A DNA stretch of 64,000 bases from NCBI GenBank assembly GCA_051872335.1, contig JBJEDT010000024.1:13987-77986 (forward strand), read 5' to 3'. Below the pieces are notes generated by a model, which did not search any database, was not told the origin of the DNA, and saw only the letters and a list, made by a program, of their open reading frames with translations. The stretch is from SUG2458 sp051872335. GTDB taxonomy: Bacteria > Bacillota_I > Bacilli_A > RFN20 > CAG-826. Positions 24,183 through 33,147 of this stretch are shown in pieces. Position numbers and translations under genes: made by a program. Position 1 is the first letter of the stretch. Each line of letters begins with the position of its first letter.

Positions 24183-26111
24183 ATGAAAGAAACAAAAGAG
24201 TTTCAAACTGAATCTAAAGAATTATTAAATTTAATGGTAAATTCCATTTATAGTAACAATGAAATATTTTTAAGAGAACTAATCTCAAATGCAAGTGATG
24301 CTATTGATAAGTACAAATTTACCGCTTTAAAGAGTGAAGGAAATCTTGAGCAAAGAGATTATCAAATCTTTATCACTTGTGATAAAGATGAACATACTTT
24401 AACTATTAAAGATAATGGTATTGGTATGTCTAAAGAAGATCTTGAAAATAACTTAGGGACCATTGCTCGTTCAGGTTCAAAAGACTTTGTTGCAAAATTT
24501 AAAGAAGCTAAAGAGTCTGAAAATATGAATATTATTGGTCAATTTGGTGTTGGTTTTTACAGCGCATTTATGGTTGCTTCTAAAATTGAAGTTTTAACAA
24601 AAAAAGCTAACGAACAAGCTTACTTATTTACTAGTGATGGAGTCGATACATATACTATCGAAGATGCAGAATCATCTGAAGAAGGCACTTCCATTAAACT
24701 ATACTTAAAAGAAGATACAGAAGATGAAAAATACAGCCGTTTCCTAGAACAATATGAAATCCAAGATCTAGTAAGAAAATATAGTGACTATATTCGTTAC
24801 CCTATTAAAATGAATGTAAAAACTAGCAAACCAAAACTAGATGAAGAAGGAAAAGAAATTGAAGGTCAAACAGAAGAAGTAGTTGAAGAAAGAACACTTA
24901 ATTCAATGATACCTTTATGGAAGAAAAATAAAAAAGATGTTACTGATGAAGAATTAGCTTCTTTCTATAAAGATAAATTTGGTGAATGGGAAGATCCTTT
25001 TACTTCATTATTCATTAATGTTGATGGAATGATTTCATATAATGCATTAATCTTTATTCCTAGCCATGCTCCTTATAATTTGTATAGTGAAAATTATGAA
25101 AAAGGACTAGATTTATATGCTAAAGGAGTCTTTATCAAAGAAAAATGTAAAGAACTAGTACCTGATTATTTGAAATTCATTAAAGGTTTAGTCGATAGTG
25201 ATGATTTCTCACTTAATATTTCTCGTGAAATCTTACAAAATTCACCAATGTTAAGAAGAATTCAAGACAACATTGAATCAAAAGTTATCAATAAATTAAA
25301 AGAAATCAAAAACGATAATTTTGATAAATACCTTGAATTCTATAAAATTTATGGAGATAACTTAAAATATGGTATTTATTCTTCATATGGATCAAAAACT
25401 GAATTATTAAAAGACTTAATTTTATTCCACTCATTAAATAGTGATAAAATGATTTCTTTAAAAGATTATAAAGATTCTATCAAAGAAGATCAAAAAGTAA
25501 TTTACTATGCTACAGGAAAATCACTTGCAAGTATTAAATTATTACCTCAAATTGAAAAATTCAAAAAAGATGGTATTGAAGTCTTATTATTAGACCATAA
25601 CATTGATGAATTTGCTCTTCAAATGATGAGAGAATATGATGGCTTGAGTTTTAAATCAATCTCAGAAGAAAATAAACAAGAACTAAATGAAGAAGAAAAG
25701 AGTAAAATTGATCAATTAGTTATCGATAACAAACGCTTAGTTGATAACTTAAGCGAAGCATTAAAAGGAAAAGTTGATGAAGTTACTTTCTCAACTAGAC
25801 TTGTTGAATCTCCAGTATGTATCACAACAAAGGATGGTCTTTCATTAAATATGGAGCATGTTCTAAATGAAGAGCAACAAGCTGCTTCAATAGATGAAAG
25901 TGAAAGAGTAAAAGCTCGTAAGGTTCTTGAAATAAATCCTGACCATCAATTATTTAAAGCTATTGCTTCATTAAATGATGATGAAAAAATTAAGAAATAT
26001 GGTTCATTATTATATGAAGAAGCAATGATGCTTGAAGGTTATGATATTAAAGATAAAAATGAGTTTGTTAAAACATTAAACGAACTAATGATAGAAGCAT
26101 TAAATAAATAA
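24183..26111 (+). CDS. htpG: Hsp90-family chaperone HtpG
   Basis: Dimeric ATP-dependent chaperone. 642 residues. The N-terminal GHKL ATPase shows LRELISNASDAIDK (N and D binding ATP), IKDNGIGMS and GQFGVGFYSAFMV in the first 120 residues. The middle domain has a conserved NISREILQ segment, and the C-terminal dimerisation domain is present. ATG 24183 is set by AAAGGAGG; an in-frame ATG at 24156 precedes that site. It is regulated by CIRCE/HrcA. In B. subtilis htpG is not HrcA-controlled, so this wiring differs. Confidence 0.96.
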   Translation: MKETKEFQTESKELLNLMVNSIYSNNEIFLRELISNASDAIDKYKFTALKSEGNLEQRDYQIFITCDKDEHTLTIKDNGIGMSKEDLENNLGTIARSGSKDFVAKFKEAKESENMNIIGQFGVGFYSAFMVASKIEVLTKKANEQAYLFTSDGVDTYTIEDAESSEEGTSIKLYLKEDTEDEKYSRFLEQYEIQDLVRKYSDYIRYPIKMNVKTSKPKLDEEGKEIEGQTEEVVEERTLNSMIPLWKKNKKDVTDEELASFYKDKFGEWEDPFTSLFINVDGMISYNALIFIPSHAPYNLYSENYEKGLDLYAKGVFIKEKCKELVPDYLKFIKGLVDSDDFSLNISREILQNSPMLRRIQDNIESKVINKLKEIKNDNFDKYLEFYKIYGDNLKYGIYSSYGSKTELLKDLILFHSLNSDKMISLKDYKDSIKEDQKVIYYATGKSLASIKLLPQIEKFKKDGIEVLLLDHNIDEFALQMMREYDGLSFKSISEENKQELNEEEKSKIDQLVIDNKRLVDNLSEALKGKVDEVTFSTRLVESPVCITTKDGLSLNMEHVLNEEQQAASIDESERVKARKVLEINPDHQLFKAIASLNDDEKIKKYGSLLYEEAMMLEGYDIKDKNEFVKTLNELMIEALNK

Positions 26112-26113
26112 TT

Positions 26114-26158
26114 AAAATGGTATCCGTTTCACAATGGTTAACGGATACCATTTTTTAT
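26114..26158. terminator. Terminator of htpG
   Basis: Stem AAATGGTATCCGTT (26115-26128) / AACGGATACCATTT (26140-26153) followed by a T-run; also serves the convergent permease gene. Confidence 0.88.
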
Positions 26159-26172
26159 TATATAAAAGTTAT

Positions 26173-27807
26173 TTATTCAGCATTCTTTATACTTGTTCCT
26201 GTTGAAGATGTTTTTGTAGCAGATGCTTTTTTTATTGAAGATGATTTCGTAGTTCTTGCAGTCTTTTTAACTTCTTTAACTTCTACTTCTTTTACTGGTT
26301 TTTCAACTGAAGTTTCTACTTCTTTTTCTTCAATATATTCAACGACTTTTTCTTCACAAGAACATGTTTCACAAACACCTTCAAGTTCATTATTTTCAAC
26401 TATTTCTTTTTTTGGTTCAAATAAGATTAAATTTAAAATAATTCCTAGAATCATAGCAATTGCAATTGATGTAATTAAAATCTTTCCACCAAAGAATGAT
26501 AAAGTTAATCCACCAATCCCAACAACTAGAATTACAGAACATACAAAGATGTTTTTAGTTTTACTAAAATCAATTTTTTCTTTGATTAATAATTTAACAC
26601 CACTTGATGCAATAAATCCATAAAGGATTAATGATACACCACCTGTAACACAGCTTGGAATCGTTGATAAAAGTGCAGTAAATGGAGTGATAAATCCAAT
26701 AACTATTGTCATAATTGCAGCTAATAATACAACCTTAACACTAGCAATTTTTGTCATACCAATAACAGCAACATTTTCACCATATGTTGTATTTGCAGCA
26801 CCACATAAAGCACCAGATAAAGCAGTTGCAACACCATCACCAATTAAAGTACGTGTCATACCAGGTTCACCATTTAATAAATCTTTATTAATAATTTTAC
26901 CTAAGTTTTCATGATCACCAACGTGTTCACAAATTGTAACTAATGAAGCAGGTACAAATAATAGAATAACTGTTCCAATATCTTTCCAGTTAAATTCTTT
27001 AATTGCATCAAATTGTAAGAAAATAAATGCTTCATCATTATTTGGAATAAACATTTTGTAATTTATAAAACTCGCTAAGCCAAAATTTTCGGATTTAAAG
27101 ATTGAAATTAATGGTTCAAAATTTACAATATGGAAATATTCATTACCACAAAGATAATAACCGACTACTGTAAAAATCACAGCTGCTAGATATCCACTTC
27201 CCATACCAATAACAAATGGAATCAACTTTAACATTTTCTTACCATAATGTGAAGCAATTGCTGTTACAAATAAAGCAATTAAACCACATACTAAAGCAAT
27301 TAAATTATATGATTGACCAGATCCAGATGCAGAAGTTAAATTACTGACAGCAGATGATGATAAACCTAATCCAATAACCATAATAATTGGTCCAATAATG
27401 ATTGGAGGTAATACTTTGTTTAACCATTTAGTTCCAACAAGTTTAATGAATAAAGCAATCATACAGTAAATATAACCGACAATTAGCATACCTAAAATAA
27501 GTGCTAGATAGTTATGCCCACCTGCTGCTGAAATTTCTCCAACTGCTAAAGCTGATAACATTGGTTGAAGATAAGCAAATGAACTTGATAAGAATACAGG
27601 TGATTTTTGTTTTGTAATGAGAATATAACTAATTGTACCAATACCAGCAGCTATTAATGTTGGAGCGATTGGTAGTCCAGTAATAATTGGAACTGTAATA
27701 CATGCTACTAACATTGCTAAAATATGTTGAATAGCAAATAAAATCCAGTCCCTTAATCTTTTTGGATTTTCGTTAACATCCAATACAAGTGTTTTTTCTG
27801 TTTCCAT
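26173..27807 (-). CDS. uraA: Uracil/xanthine permease (NCS2) with Lys/Thr-rich tail
   Basis: 544 residues. The first 455 or so form the NCS2 transporter with about 14 membrane segments. Conserved points are VFLSSSFAYLQPML near 65-78, the substrate-site CEHVGDHENLGK near 290-301, and TTYGENVAVIGMTK near 340-353; together these favour uracil. An unusual cytosolic tail of about 85 residues follows, with CETCSC and then Glu/Val and Lys/Thr/Ser-rich sequence. ATG 27807 has AAGGGGAA upstream. It is preceded by a leader-peptide attenuator, which supports pyrimidine control. Confidence 0.88.
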   Translation of the reverse strand: METEKTLVLDVNENPKRLRDWILFAIQHILAMLVACITVPIITGLPIAPTLIAAGIGTISYILITKQKSPVFLSSSFAYLQPMLSALAVGEISAAGGHNYLALILGMLIVGYIYCMIALFIKLVGTKWLNKVLPPIIIGPIIMVIGLGLSSSAVSNLTSASGSGQSYNLIALVCGLIALFVTAIASHYGKKMLKLIPFVIGMGSGYLAAVIFTVVGYYLCGNEYFHIVNFEPLISIFKSENFGLASFINYKMFIPNNDEAFIFLQFDAIKEFNWKDIGTVILLFVPASLVTICEHVGDHENLGKIINKDLLNGEPGMTRTLIGDGVATALSGALCGAANTTYGENVAVIGMTKIASVKVVLLAAIMTIVIGFITPFTALLSTIPSCVTGGVSLILYGFIASSGVKLLIKEKIDFSKTKNIFVCSVILVVGIGGLTLSFFGGKILITSIAIAMILGIILNLILFEPKKEIVENNELEGVCETCSCEEKVVEYIEEKEVETSVEKPVKEVEVKEVKKTARTTKSSSIKKASATKTSSTGTSIKNAE

Positions 27808-27830
27808 AATTTTCCCCTTTCTTTTTTTGC

Positions 27831-27859
27831 AAAAAAAAGGCACTCCAACCGAGTGCCTT
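27831..27859 (-). terminator. Attenuator terminator upstream of uraA
   Basis: On the minus strand, AAGGCACTC, a 5-base loop, GAGTGCCTT, then eight T. The first two A of the stem belong to the stop codon of the leader peptide. A ribosome that reaches the stop would prevent folding. It lies just 24 bases before uraA. Confidence 0.85.
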
Positions 27860-27953
27860 AAAAACAAATATTAGAAATAGAATTAGTGATTAAAAGTGGG
27901 CAAAAATCCTTAAACAATTTAACCTTCTTTTTTCGACTAGTTAAAATGCTCAT
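27858..27953 (-). CDS. 31-residue leader peptide for uraA attenuation
   Basis: ATG 27953 is preceded by a strong AAGGAGG (27961-27967) at 7 bases and ends at TAA 27860-27858, the first bases of the terminator stem. The peptide is basic in its first half (TSRKKKVKLFK), and the second half is encoded by a very U-rich message (TTT TGC CCA CTT TTA ATC ACT...). This architecture matches the E. coli pyrBI leader. There, low UTP makes polymerase pause in the U-rich tract, the ribosome catches up and the terminator is blocked. The mechanism here is inference; the arrangement is seen directly. Confidence 0.75.
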   Translation of the reverse strand: MSILTSRKKKVKLFKDFCPLLITNSISNICF

Positions 27954-28124
27954 ATGTTTTCCTCCTTGAACTCACTGCGTCTATTTAAGCATAAATAAAG
28001 GCCATTTGTAAATACAAATTTTTAAAAAAATTTTAAATAATAATATTATTATTATTTGTTTTTCTTCTCTCTTTCATAGCAAAATTATTCTTCATAAGTT
28101 ATAATCTTGATAGAGGTATTGATT

Positions 28125-29150
28125 ATGAGTATTAGACCAAATTTTTTAAAGAAAAACGCAACAATTGGAGTCTGTGCACCTTCATTTGGATGTTCAACAA
28201 GTCCTTATAAAGAGCGTTATGAAAATGCTTTAAAAACATTTAAAAAACTAGGATATAACATTATTGAAGGAGAAAATGTTACATCATATGACTTTATAGC
28301 AAGTGCTACTCCAGAAAAAAGAGCACAAGAATTTATGGATCTAATGTTAAATTATAATGTTGATTTCATATTTTCTGTAGGTGGAGGAGAACTTATGTGT
28401 CAAATACTTCCCTATATTGATTTTGAAAAAATCAAATCTTTAAAAAAGAAAAAATTATTTATGGGATATTCTGATAATACAATATTAACTTTTACTCTTC
28501 CAATATTTGCAAATTCTTATGCTATTTATGGAGAATGTTTTCCAACATTTGGAGTTAAAAAATGGGATAAATCTTTAAAAGATGCTTATAATCTAATAAC
28601 TGGTCAAGAATTCATCCAACATCCATATCCTAAATGCGCTGATGTAAATATTCATAGTGCTGATCCTTTAAAAAGAGATCCTTATGTTAAAAAGACTTGT
28701 TGGAAAAAATATTTAAATGATGAACCTGTAACATTTAAAGGTATTTTAATGGGTGGATGTATGGATATTTTAAATGTTATTTGTGGAACTCCTTATTTTG
28801 AAATAAATAATTATTTAGAAGAACATAAAAAAGAAGGTTTTATTGTTTTTTTGGAAGCATGTGAATTTCATGCATTAGCGCAAAAAAGAGCTTACTGGCA
28901 ATTTAAAAATATCGGATTATTCAAATATTGTAATGGCATAATTATTGGTAGACCAATAATGACTTCACCAATGTTTGATCATAGTTATGTTGAAATGTTA
29001 GATGAATTAAAAGACCTAAATATTCCAATCATTTATGATGTTGATATTGGGCACATTCCACCTTCAATTACTTTGATTTCTGGAGCTATGGCTGAAGTAC
29101 ATTATGAAAAAAATCAAAAAAAGTGCTATTTAAAGCACTTAATTAAATAA
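28125..29150 (+). CDS. LD-carboxypeptidase (S66 family)
   Basis: 341 residues. S66 pattern: N-terminal IGVCAPSFGCS near 16-26, the nucleophile elbow FMGYSDNTIL near 113-122 with Ser after GY, then GILMGGCMDIL with the conserved Gly-rich turn, and the C-terminal IGHIPP segment with His. The family includes peptidoglycan LD-carboxypeptidase LdcA and the microcin C immunity protein MccF; either role is possible. ATG 28125 has AGAGGTAT upstream. A terminator follows. Confidence 0.85.
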   Translation: MSIRPNFLKKNATIGVCAPSFGCSTSPYKERYENALKTFKKLGYNIIEGENVTSYDFIASATPEKRAQEFMDLMLNYNVDFIFSVGGGELMCQILPYIDFEKIKSLKKKKLFMGYSDNTILTFTLPIFANSYAIYGECFPTFGVKKWDKSLKDAYNLITGQEFIQHPYPKCADVNIHSADPLKRDPYVKKTCWKKYLNDEPVTFKGILMGGCMDILNVICGTPYFEINNYLEEHKKEGFIVFLEACEFHALAQKRAYWQFKNIGLFKYCNGIIIGRPIMTSPMFDHSYVEMLDELKDLNIPIIYDVDIGHIPPSITLISGAMAEVHYEKNQKKCYLKHLIK

Positions 29151-29159
29151 TATTTAATT

Positions 29160-29189
29160 AATGATTTTGCTTTGCAAAGTCATTTTTTA
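29160..29189. terminator. Terminator between convergent genes
   Basis: Stem AATGATTTTGC (29160-29170) / GCAAAGTCATT (29174-29184) with one wobble, then a T-run on the plus strand. Confidence 0.7.
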
Positions 29190-29687
29190 TTTCCAATATT
29201 GCTTTCCCCAAACCTCAAAAGACCATTCTTCATGATAATCATTACACTCAAAATCAATATAATAAATCTTCTCATTTTGAACAATAAAATTAGTTGGATA
29301 ATAATCGATATTTAAATTATTCATTTTTAAAATATTCGCCATTTCTTCAACTTGCTTAATGTAATCTTCTTTCATTTTGCCATTTTTAACTAAAGATTCA
29401 ATAGTTGGACCTTCAATATATTCTTTTAAAATGGCATCTTCCTTTTTATCAAAATCAAGAAGTTTAGGAATGGCAAGGCCTAAACATGAAAGTCTTTTAT
29501 AATCATTTAATTCTAAAGATAATTTATCTTTTGGAAAAGAATAATAAGAGCATGGCTCATGGTGAATTTTTTTAAGTACAAATTGATTATGCTCTTCATC
29601 TTCAACTAGATAAGAGTATCCACCTTTTCCTTTTCCTAAAAGTTTAATAACATTAAATTCTTTTTCTTTAAATTTCATTTTGTCCAT
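29187..29687 (-). CDS. Small protein-kinase-like protein
   Basis: 166 residues with a minimal kinase fold: glycine-rich loop LGKGKGGYSYLVED at 16-29, ATP-binding Lys in FVLKKIHH, hinge ILKEYIEG, catalytic-loop-like NIDYYPTNFIV (Asp and Asn) near 127-137 and IDFE as the metal motif. It is short like Kae1-associated/RIO-type and lipopolysaccharide-kinase-like proteins; the substrate is unknown. Last gene of the operon with the FNT channel, AlkD-like and acyltransferase genes; its GAAGG ribosome site lies within the FNT gene. Confidence 0.7.
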   Translation of the reverse strand: MDKMKFKEKEFNVIKLLGKGKGGYSYLVEDEEHNQFVLKKIHHEPCSYYSFPKDKLSLELNDYKRLSCLGLAIPKLLDFDKKEDAILKEYIEGPTIESLVKNGKMKEDYIKQVEEMANILKMNNLNIDYYPTNFIVQNEKIYYIDFECNDYHEEWSFEVWGKQYWK

Positions 29688-29690
29688 AAT

Positions 29691-30338
29691 TTAACCTTCT
29701 TTTTTTGTTAACTTATTAACAATTAAAATAATTATTGGTATCAATAAACCACCAATAGAATTTCCTAAAACCATTAATAAAAAATATGAAAATCCTTTTA
29801 ATGTATAACTACCTGCAATGAAAAAATAAGCAATATTAGCAATACAGTGTTCTGCAGACAATAAAATAAAAATCATTACACAGAAAACAATACCTAATAT
29901 TTTTGCTAAATTATTGGTACTTTTTTTATAAGTTTCAACTCCTAAATAAATTAAAATTCCACATAAGATAGATAACAATAAAATACTGTACCAAGTATCA
30001 TTTAATTTTAAATTAATTAGTGCTTGAGCGTTAACTTTTAATACATCATATATTCTAGTAAATCGAACAATTATAAATGTTATAAAACATCCTATAGCAT
30101 TACCTACTAAAATAATAAATAATAATAAGTTATTTTTAAGATTATTTGATAAAGCATAACCGATTGCACCTGTAAAAAGTTTAAATCCTAATTCACAAAT
30201 AAAAAATAAACCAGCTGAAAAAAGAAAAGCACCTAAATATTTATTTTCATTAATTAATAAAAGATTAACTGAGCATCCAATACCAATTAAAATGCCTGCT
30301 AATATACTTAGTAATAATGTCTTACCTATTTCTTTCAA
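29691..30338 (-). CDS. Formate/nitrite (FNT) family channel
   Basis: 215 residues with six membrane helices. FNT features: LSILAGILIGIGCSV in helix 1, LFSAGLFFICELGFKLFTG across helix 2 and its loop, and the AEHCIANIAYFF segment near 162-173, equivalent to the EHxxANM motif in which His lines the pore. Carries formate, nitrite, lactate or hydrosulfide in known members. The start is TTG 30338 with GAGGTG upstream. Confidence 0.85.
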   Translation of the reverse strand: MKEIGKTLLLSILAGILIGIGCSVNLLLINENKYLGAFLFSAGLFFICELGFKLFTGAIGYALSNNLKNNLLLFIILVGNAIGCFITFIIVRFTRIYDVLKVNAQALINLKLNDTWYSILLLSILCGILIYLGVETYKKSTNNLAKILGIVFCVMIFILLSAEHCIANIAYFFIAGSYTLKGFSYFLLMVLGNSIGGLLIPIIILIVNKLTKKEG

Positions 30339-30353
30339 AAATTACACCTCACC

Positions 30354-31043
30354 TTACTTAATTTCTTTTAATAACTCGTTAAAATGTTTTTTTACTTCTT
30401 CATCAATTCGATATGATTCTTTCATTTTTTGAATAGTTTTTCGCTTAATCCAAACGCTTAGTGAAGAATTTAGAATTATATTTTCTACTATATCACTTCT
30501 TTTTATAGCTAAAGTCGCTAATGTCCATGCTTTACCCATATCAATATAATAATTATCGCCTTTTACATTTAAAATAATGTCGATAACACGACATAAAAAA
30601 TCATCATCTAAATAATATGCCATACACATAATAATAACAAATCGTCTTGCGAAAGGATTACTATCGCTTTTATATTTTATGATAAAAGAAAACATTTCTT
30701 CTTTATGTTTTTTTGTTATTTTTAAAGATGTTGCTAAACCATCACATAAACCCCAATTATTTAAATATGGGATGATTTTAGACATTTCACGAAATACAAT
30801 TTCTAAATCTTTTTCATATTCTAACAAGTAAATATGCAACATTATATTTTCATAAGTATTAAAATTATTTTCTTCATAATAAATATAGCTTAAATTCTTT
30901 TTTGAAATATCTTTAGCTAACTTTCTTATTATAGGCAATCTAACACCCAAAAAATTCGTTGCTAATTCATTGCAACGTAAAGTGAACTTCCTATAATTTA
31001 AATCAATATTTTTTTCAAAATATTCATTGATTTCCTGTAACAT
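30354..31043 (-). CDS. DNA alkylation repair (AlkD-like) HEAT-repeat protein
   Basis: 229 residues of stacked helices with GVRLPIIRKLAKDI, WGLCDGLATSL and NPFARRFVIIMCMAYYL, the pattern of the AlkD/AlkC-related DNA alkylation repair family (PF08713). AlkD excises bulky alkylated bases. The WDxxD catalytic area appears as NWGLCDGL; conservation of the key residue needs an alignment. GGAGTG precedes the ATG. Confidence 0.82.
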   Translation of the reverse strand: MLQEINEYFEKNIDLNYRKFTLRCNELATNFLGVRLPIIRKLAKDISKKNLSYIYYEENNFNTYENIMLHIYLLEYEKDLEIVFREMSKIIPYLNNWGLCDGLATSLKITKKHKEEMFSFIIKYKSDSNPFARRFVIIMCMAYYLDDDFLCRVIDIILNVKGDNYYIDMGKAWTLATLAIKRSDIVENIILNSSLSVWIKRKTIQKMKESYRIDEEVKKHFNELLKEIK

Positions 31044-31057
31044 ATAGCACTCCTCAT

Positions 31058-31882
31058 TTACATAGTCTTTTGATAATGTAAAATATTTTGATCTGTATTA
31101 TAAGTTGGATCACCAGGATTTATACCATTCATAACTTGCATTATATGATAAGCTTCTTTATGTAACTTATCAATTGCATCATTAATTGGTAAACTCAAAT
31201 CTGGTAATAATGGATCACCAATGTGTAAATCAACACATGGTTTTTTTCCAAATAATTTATAAATGCCTGTTCTTTTTCTAAAAGACAAAGTAATAGGTAT
31301 AACTGGTTTATTGTGTCTTACTGCATACTTAAAAATTCCCTTTTTCAAAGGCCTAATATCTGGATAATAAAACCACATTGAACCTTCAGGAAAAAAATGC
31401 AACCAATTTCCATCATCTAGTATATTATCTATTGCTTGTTGCCATTTAACCATAGCTCTCATATTATCTGTTGGAATTGGAACTCCACCTACTAATCTAA
31501 TTAATGGTCCATTAGGTCCTTCTAAATTAGTCTTCCAAGCAGCATGATATTCTAAATGTGGTCTAATAGCTTTTAAAACACAAATGTAATCCCACATTAA
31601 AACATGGTTAGCAATTGTAATTGCTCCATTTTTATATAACTTTTTATTTTTCTTAAATTCTTTTCTTCCATAAATTTTTAATCCATGATGTAAAGTACAA
31701 ATTGGAAATGCAACAAGAGCAAGAATAATACGTAAGAAAAAACGCAAAACTTTATACCCAAATGACTTATTATAATATCTATGATTTTCATCAAGTTTAA
31801 CATCTCTTATATGTTTAACTTCAATCATATGCTCGTCGCTTCTATCTGGGTATTTGTAACCTAAATCTTCTTTATAATACAT
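31058..31882 (-). CDS. plsC: 1-acylglycerol-3-phosphate acyltransferase family
   Basis: 274 residues. One membrane helix at about 46-66, then the catalytic NHVLMWDY (H-x4-D) near 91-98, the phosphate-binding FPEGSMW near 164-170 and the VVIPITL-like third motif. It acylates lysophosphatidate or a related lipid at the membrane. First gene of an operon of four on the minus strand, followed 14 bases later by the AlkD-like gene. Confidence 0.85.
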   Translation of the reverse strand: MYYKEDLGYKYPDRSDEHMIEVKHIRDVKLDENHRYYNKSFGYKVLRFFLRIILALVAFPICTLHHGLKIYGRKEFKKNKKLYKNGAITIANHVLMWDYICVLKAIRPHLEYHAAWKTNLEGPNGPLIRLVGGVPIPTDNMRAMVKWQQAIDNILDDGNWLHFFPEGSMWFYYPDIRPLKKGIFKYAVRHNKPVIPITLSFRKRTGIYKLFGKKPCVDLHIGDPLLPDLSLPINDAIDKLHKEAYHIMQVMNGINPGDPTYNTDQNILHYQKTM

Positions 31883-31999
31883 ACTAATTACCTCTTCAAT
31901 ATTTTATCATTTACATCTTTATAAATAAACTTAAAGTTTTTTATTATAATTTTAAAATCCAAGTATATTTGGATAATAATCATAAGTAAACAAAATAAA

Positions 32000-32043
32000 A
32001 ATCTAAATTATAAAGCTTTTATCTTTAATAATTTAGATTTTTA
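32000..32043. terminator. Terminator of the GDPD gene
   Basis: Stem AATCTAAATTAT / ATAATTTAGATT with an 18-base loop; T-run on the minus strand. The rest of 31883-32048 is AT-rich and holds nothing I can support. Confidence 0.65.
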
Positions 32044-32048
32044 TCACG

Positions 32049-33068
32049 TTATTTATATGAGTCTAAAACACTTTTTAATAATTCTGGATCATCAGTCATT
32101 ATAGCATCGCATCCAAGATCAATTAAATGTCTCATATCTTCTTCTTCATTAATCGTCCAATATTGGACAGCTATATTTCTTCTATGAGCACGCTTAATGT
32201 ATGTTTTTTTATCTAATTTAAATTTTATTCCTTTAATGTTATACATCATTGGAATTTGTAGACAAACAAATGAAGCATTGTTGTTAAATAAATTGACACC
32301 GAACATTTGAGTAATAATAAAGCCAGCAGCTCCTCCAGTTGATGCACCAGTTAATAAACGAGGGTCGCTATAATTATCTTTTAAATATTGTTGAACATCG
32401 TCATGGAAAGTACCAATTACAACTCTTTCTCTATAATCAACATATTTATTAAATAATAGGTCAGCTAAAATATCAGCAGCTTGGAATCCTTTTTCTCCAT
32501 CATTTTTAATTTCAACAATAAATAGTAAATCCTTATTTGTTTCATAGAAAGCTTTGAATAATTCTTCAGCAGTAATGATTTGAATATCATTAGCTTTTAA
32601 AACATCTTTTCTAGTTTCCTCATTATCTAAACCTGCTAAATTACGATACGGATAATTTCCATCTTTATCTTGGAATTTATATCCAAAGTTAAAATCTTTT
32701 AGTTCATCAAGAGTTAAATCTTCAATATAAACTTTTTCAGTTGTTCCTAATCTTTCTTCAACATCAGATGTTTCATTAATATATGCATTATGGTTATATA
32801 CTAAATAACCATCTTTAGTCATATACAAATCACTTTCCACAATTTGTGTTCCATAATCTTCAACAGAAGCTTTATATGCTTTTAAAGTATTTTCAGGATT
32901 ACTTTTTCCTCCACCTCTATGAGCACAAAGCATTGGTAAACCACTTGTAGAAATAAAAGGATTTGTTTCCATTGCTTTTTTTGGTGGAATAACATTAATT
33001 AATAGAAAGAATACTAGAATAGAACCTAGAATAATTCCAGTTATTTTTAATTTTTTAAACTTTTTCAT
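32049..33068 (-). CDS. Glycerophosphodiester phosphodiesterase, membrane-anchored
   Basis: 339 residues. One N-terminal membrane helix (about 8-28) anchors an extracytoplasmic GDPD domain with CAHRGGGKSNPENTLKAY near 51-68 (catalytic His-Arg and Glu-Asn), ESDLYMTKDGYLVYNHNA (second His) and ending DAIMTDDPELL. It hydrolyses glycerophosphodiesters to glycerol-3-phosphate, or trims lipoteichoic-type polymers. ATG 33068 has CGAGGTAG upstream; a longer frame to 33107 lacks a ribosome site. Confidence 0.92.
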   Translation of the reverse strand: MKKFKKLKITGIILGSILVFFLLINVIPPKKAMETNPFISTSGLPMLCAHRGGGKSNPENTLKAYKASVEDYGTQIVESDLYMTKDGYLVYNHNAYINETSDVEERLGTTEKVYIEDLTLDELKDFNFGYKFQDKDGNYPYRNLAGLDNEETRKDVLKANDIQIITAEELFKAFYETNKDLLFIVEIKNDGEKGFQAADILADLLFNKYVDYRERVVIGTFHDDVQQYLKDNYSDPRLLTGASTGGAAGFIITQMFGVNLFNNNASFVCLQIPMMYNIKGIKFKLDKKTYIKRAHRRNIAVQYWTINEEEDMRHLIDLGCDAIMTDDPELLKSVLDSYK

Positions 33069-33111
33069 AATACTACCTCGATTATTAATATAACATATTA
33101 TAGACATTTAA

Positions 33112-33142
33112 AAAATAGATGGGGTAATAAATGCCCCATCTA
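33112..33142 (-). terminator. Terminator of the pectate-locus minus operon
   Basis: Stem AATAGATGGGG / CCCCATCTATT with an 8-base loop and, on the minus strand, a T-run. Confidence 0.85.
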
Positions 33143-33147
33143 TTAAT

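Noticed and set aside
26117..26623. Plus-strand open frame in the Thr/Ser-rich permease tail
   Set aside because: It is antisense to the permease 3' end, has no ribosome site and overlaps the htpG terminator; it arises from low-complexity sequence.
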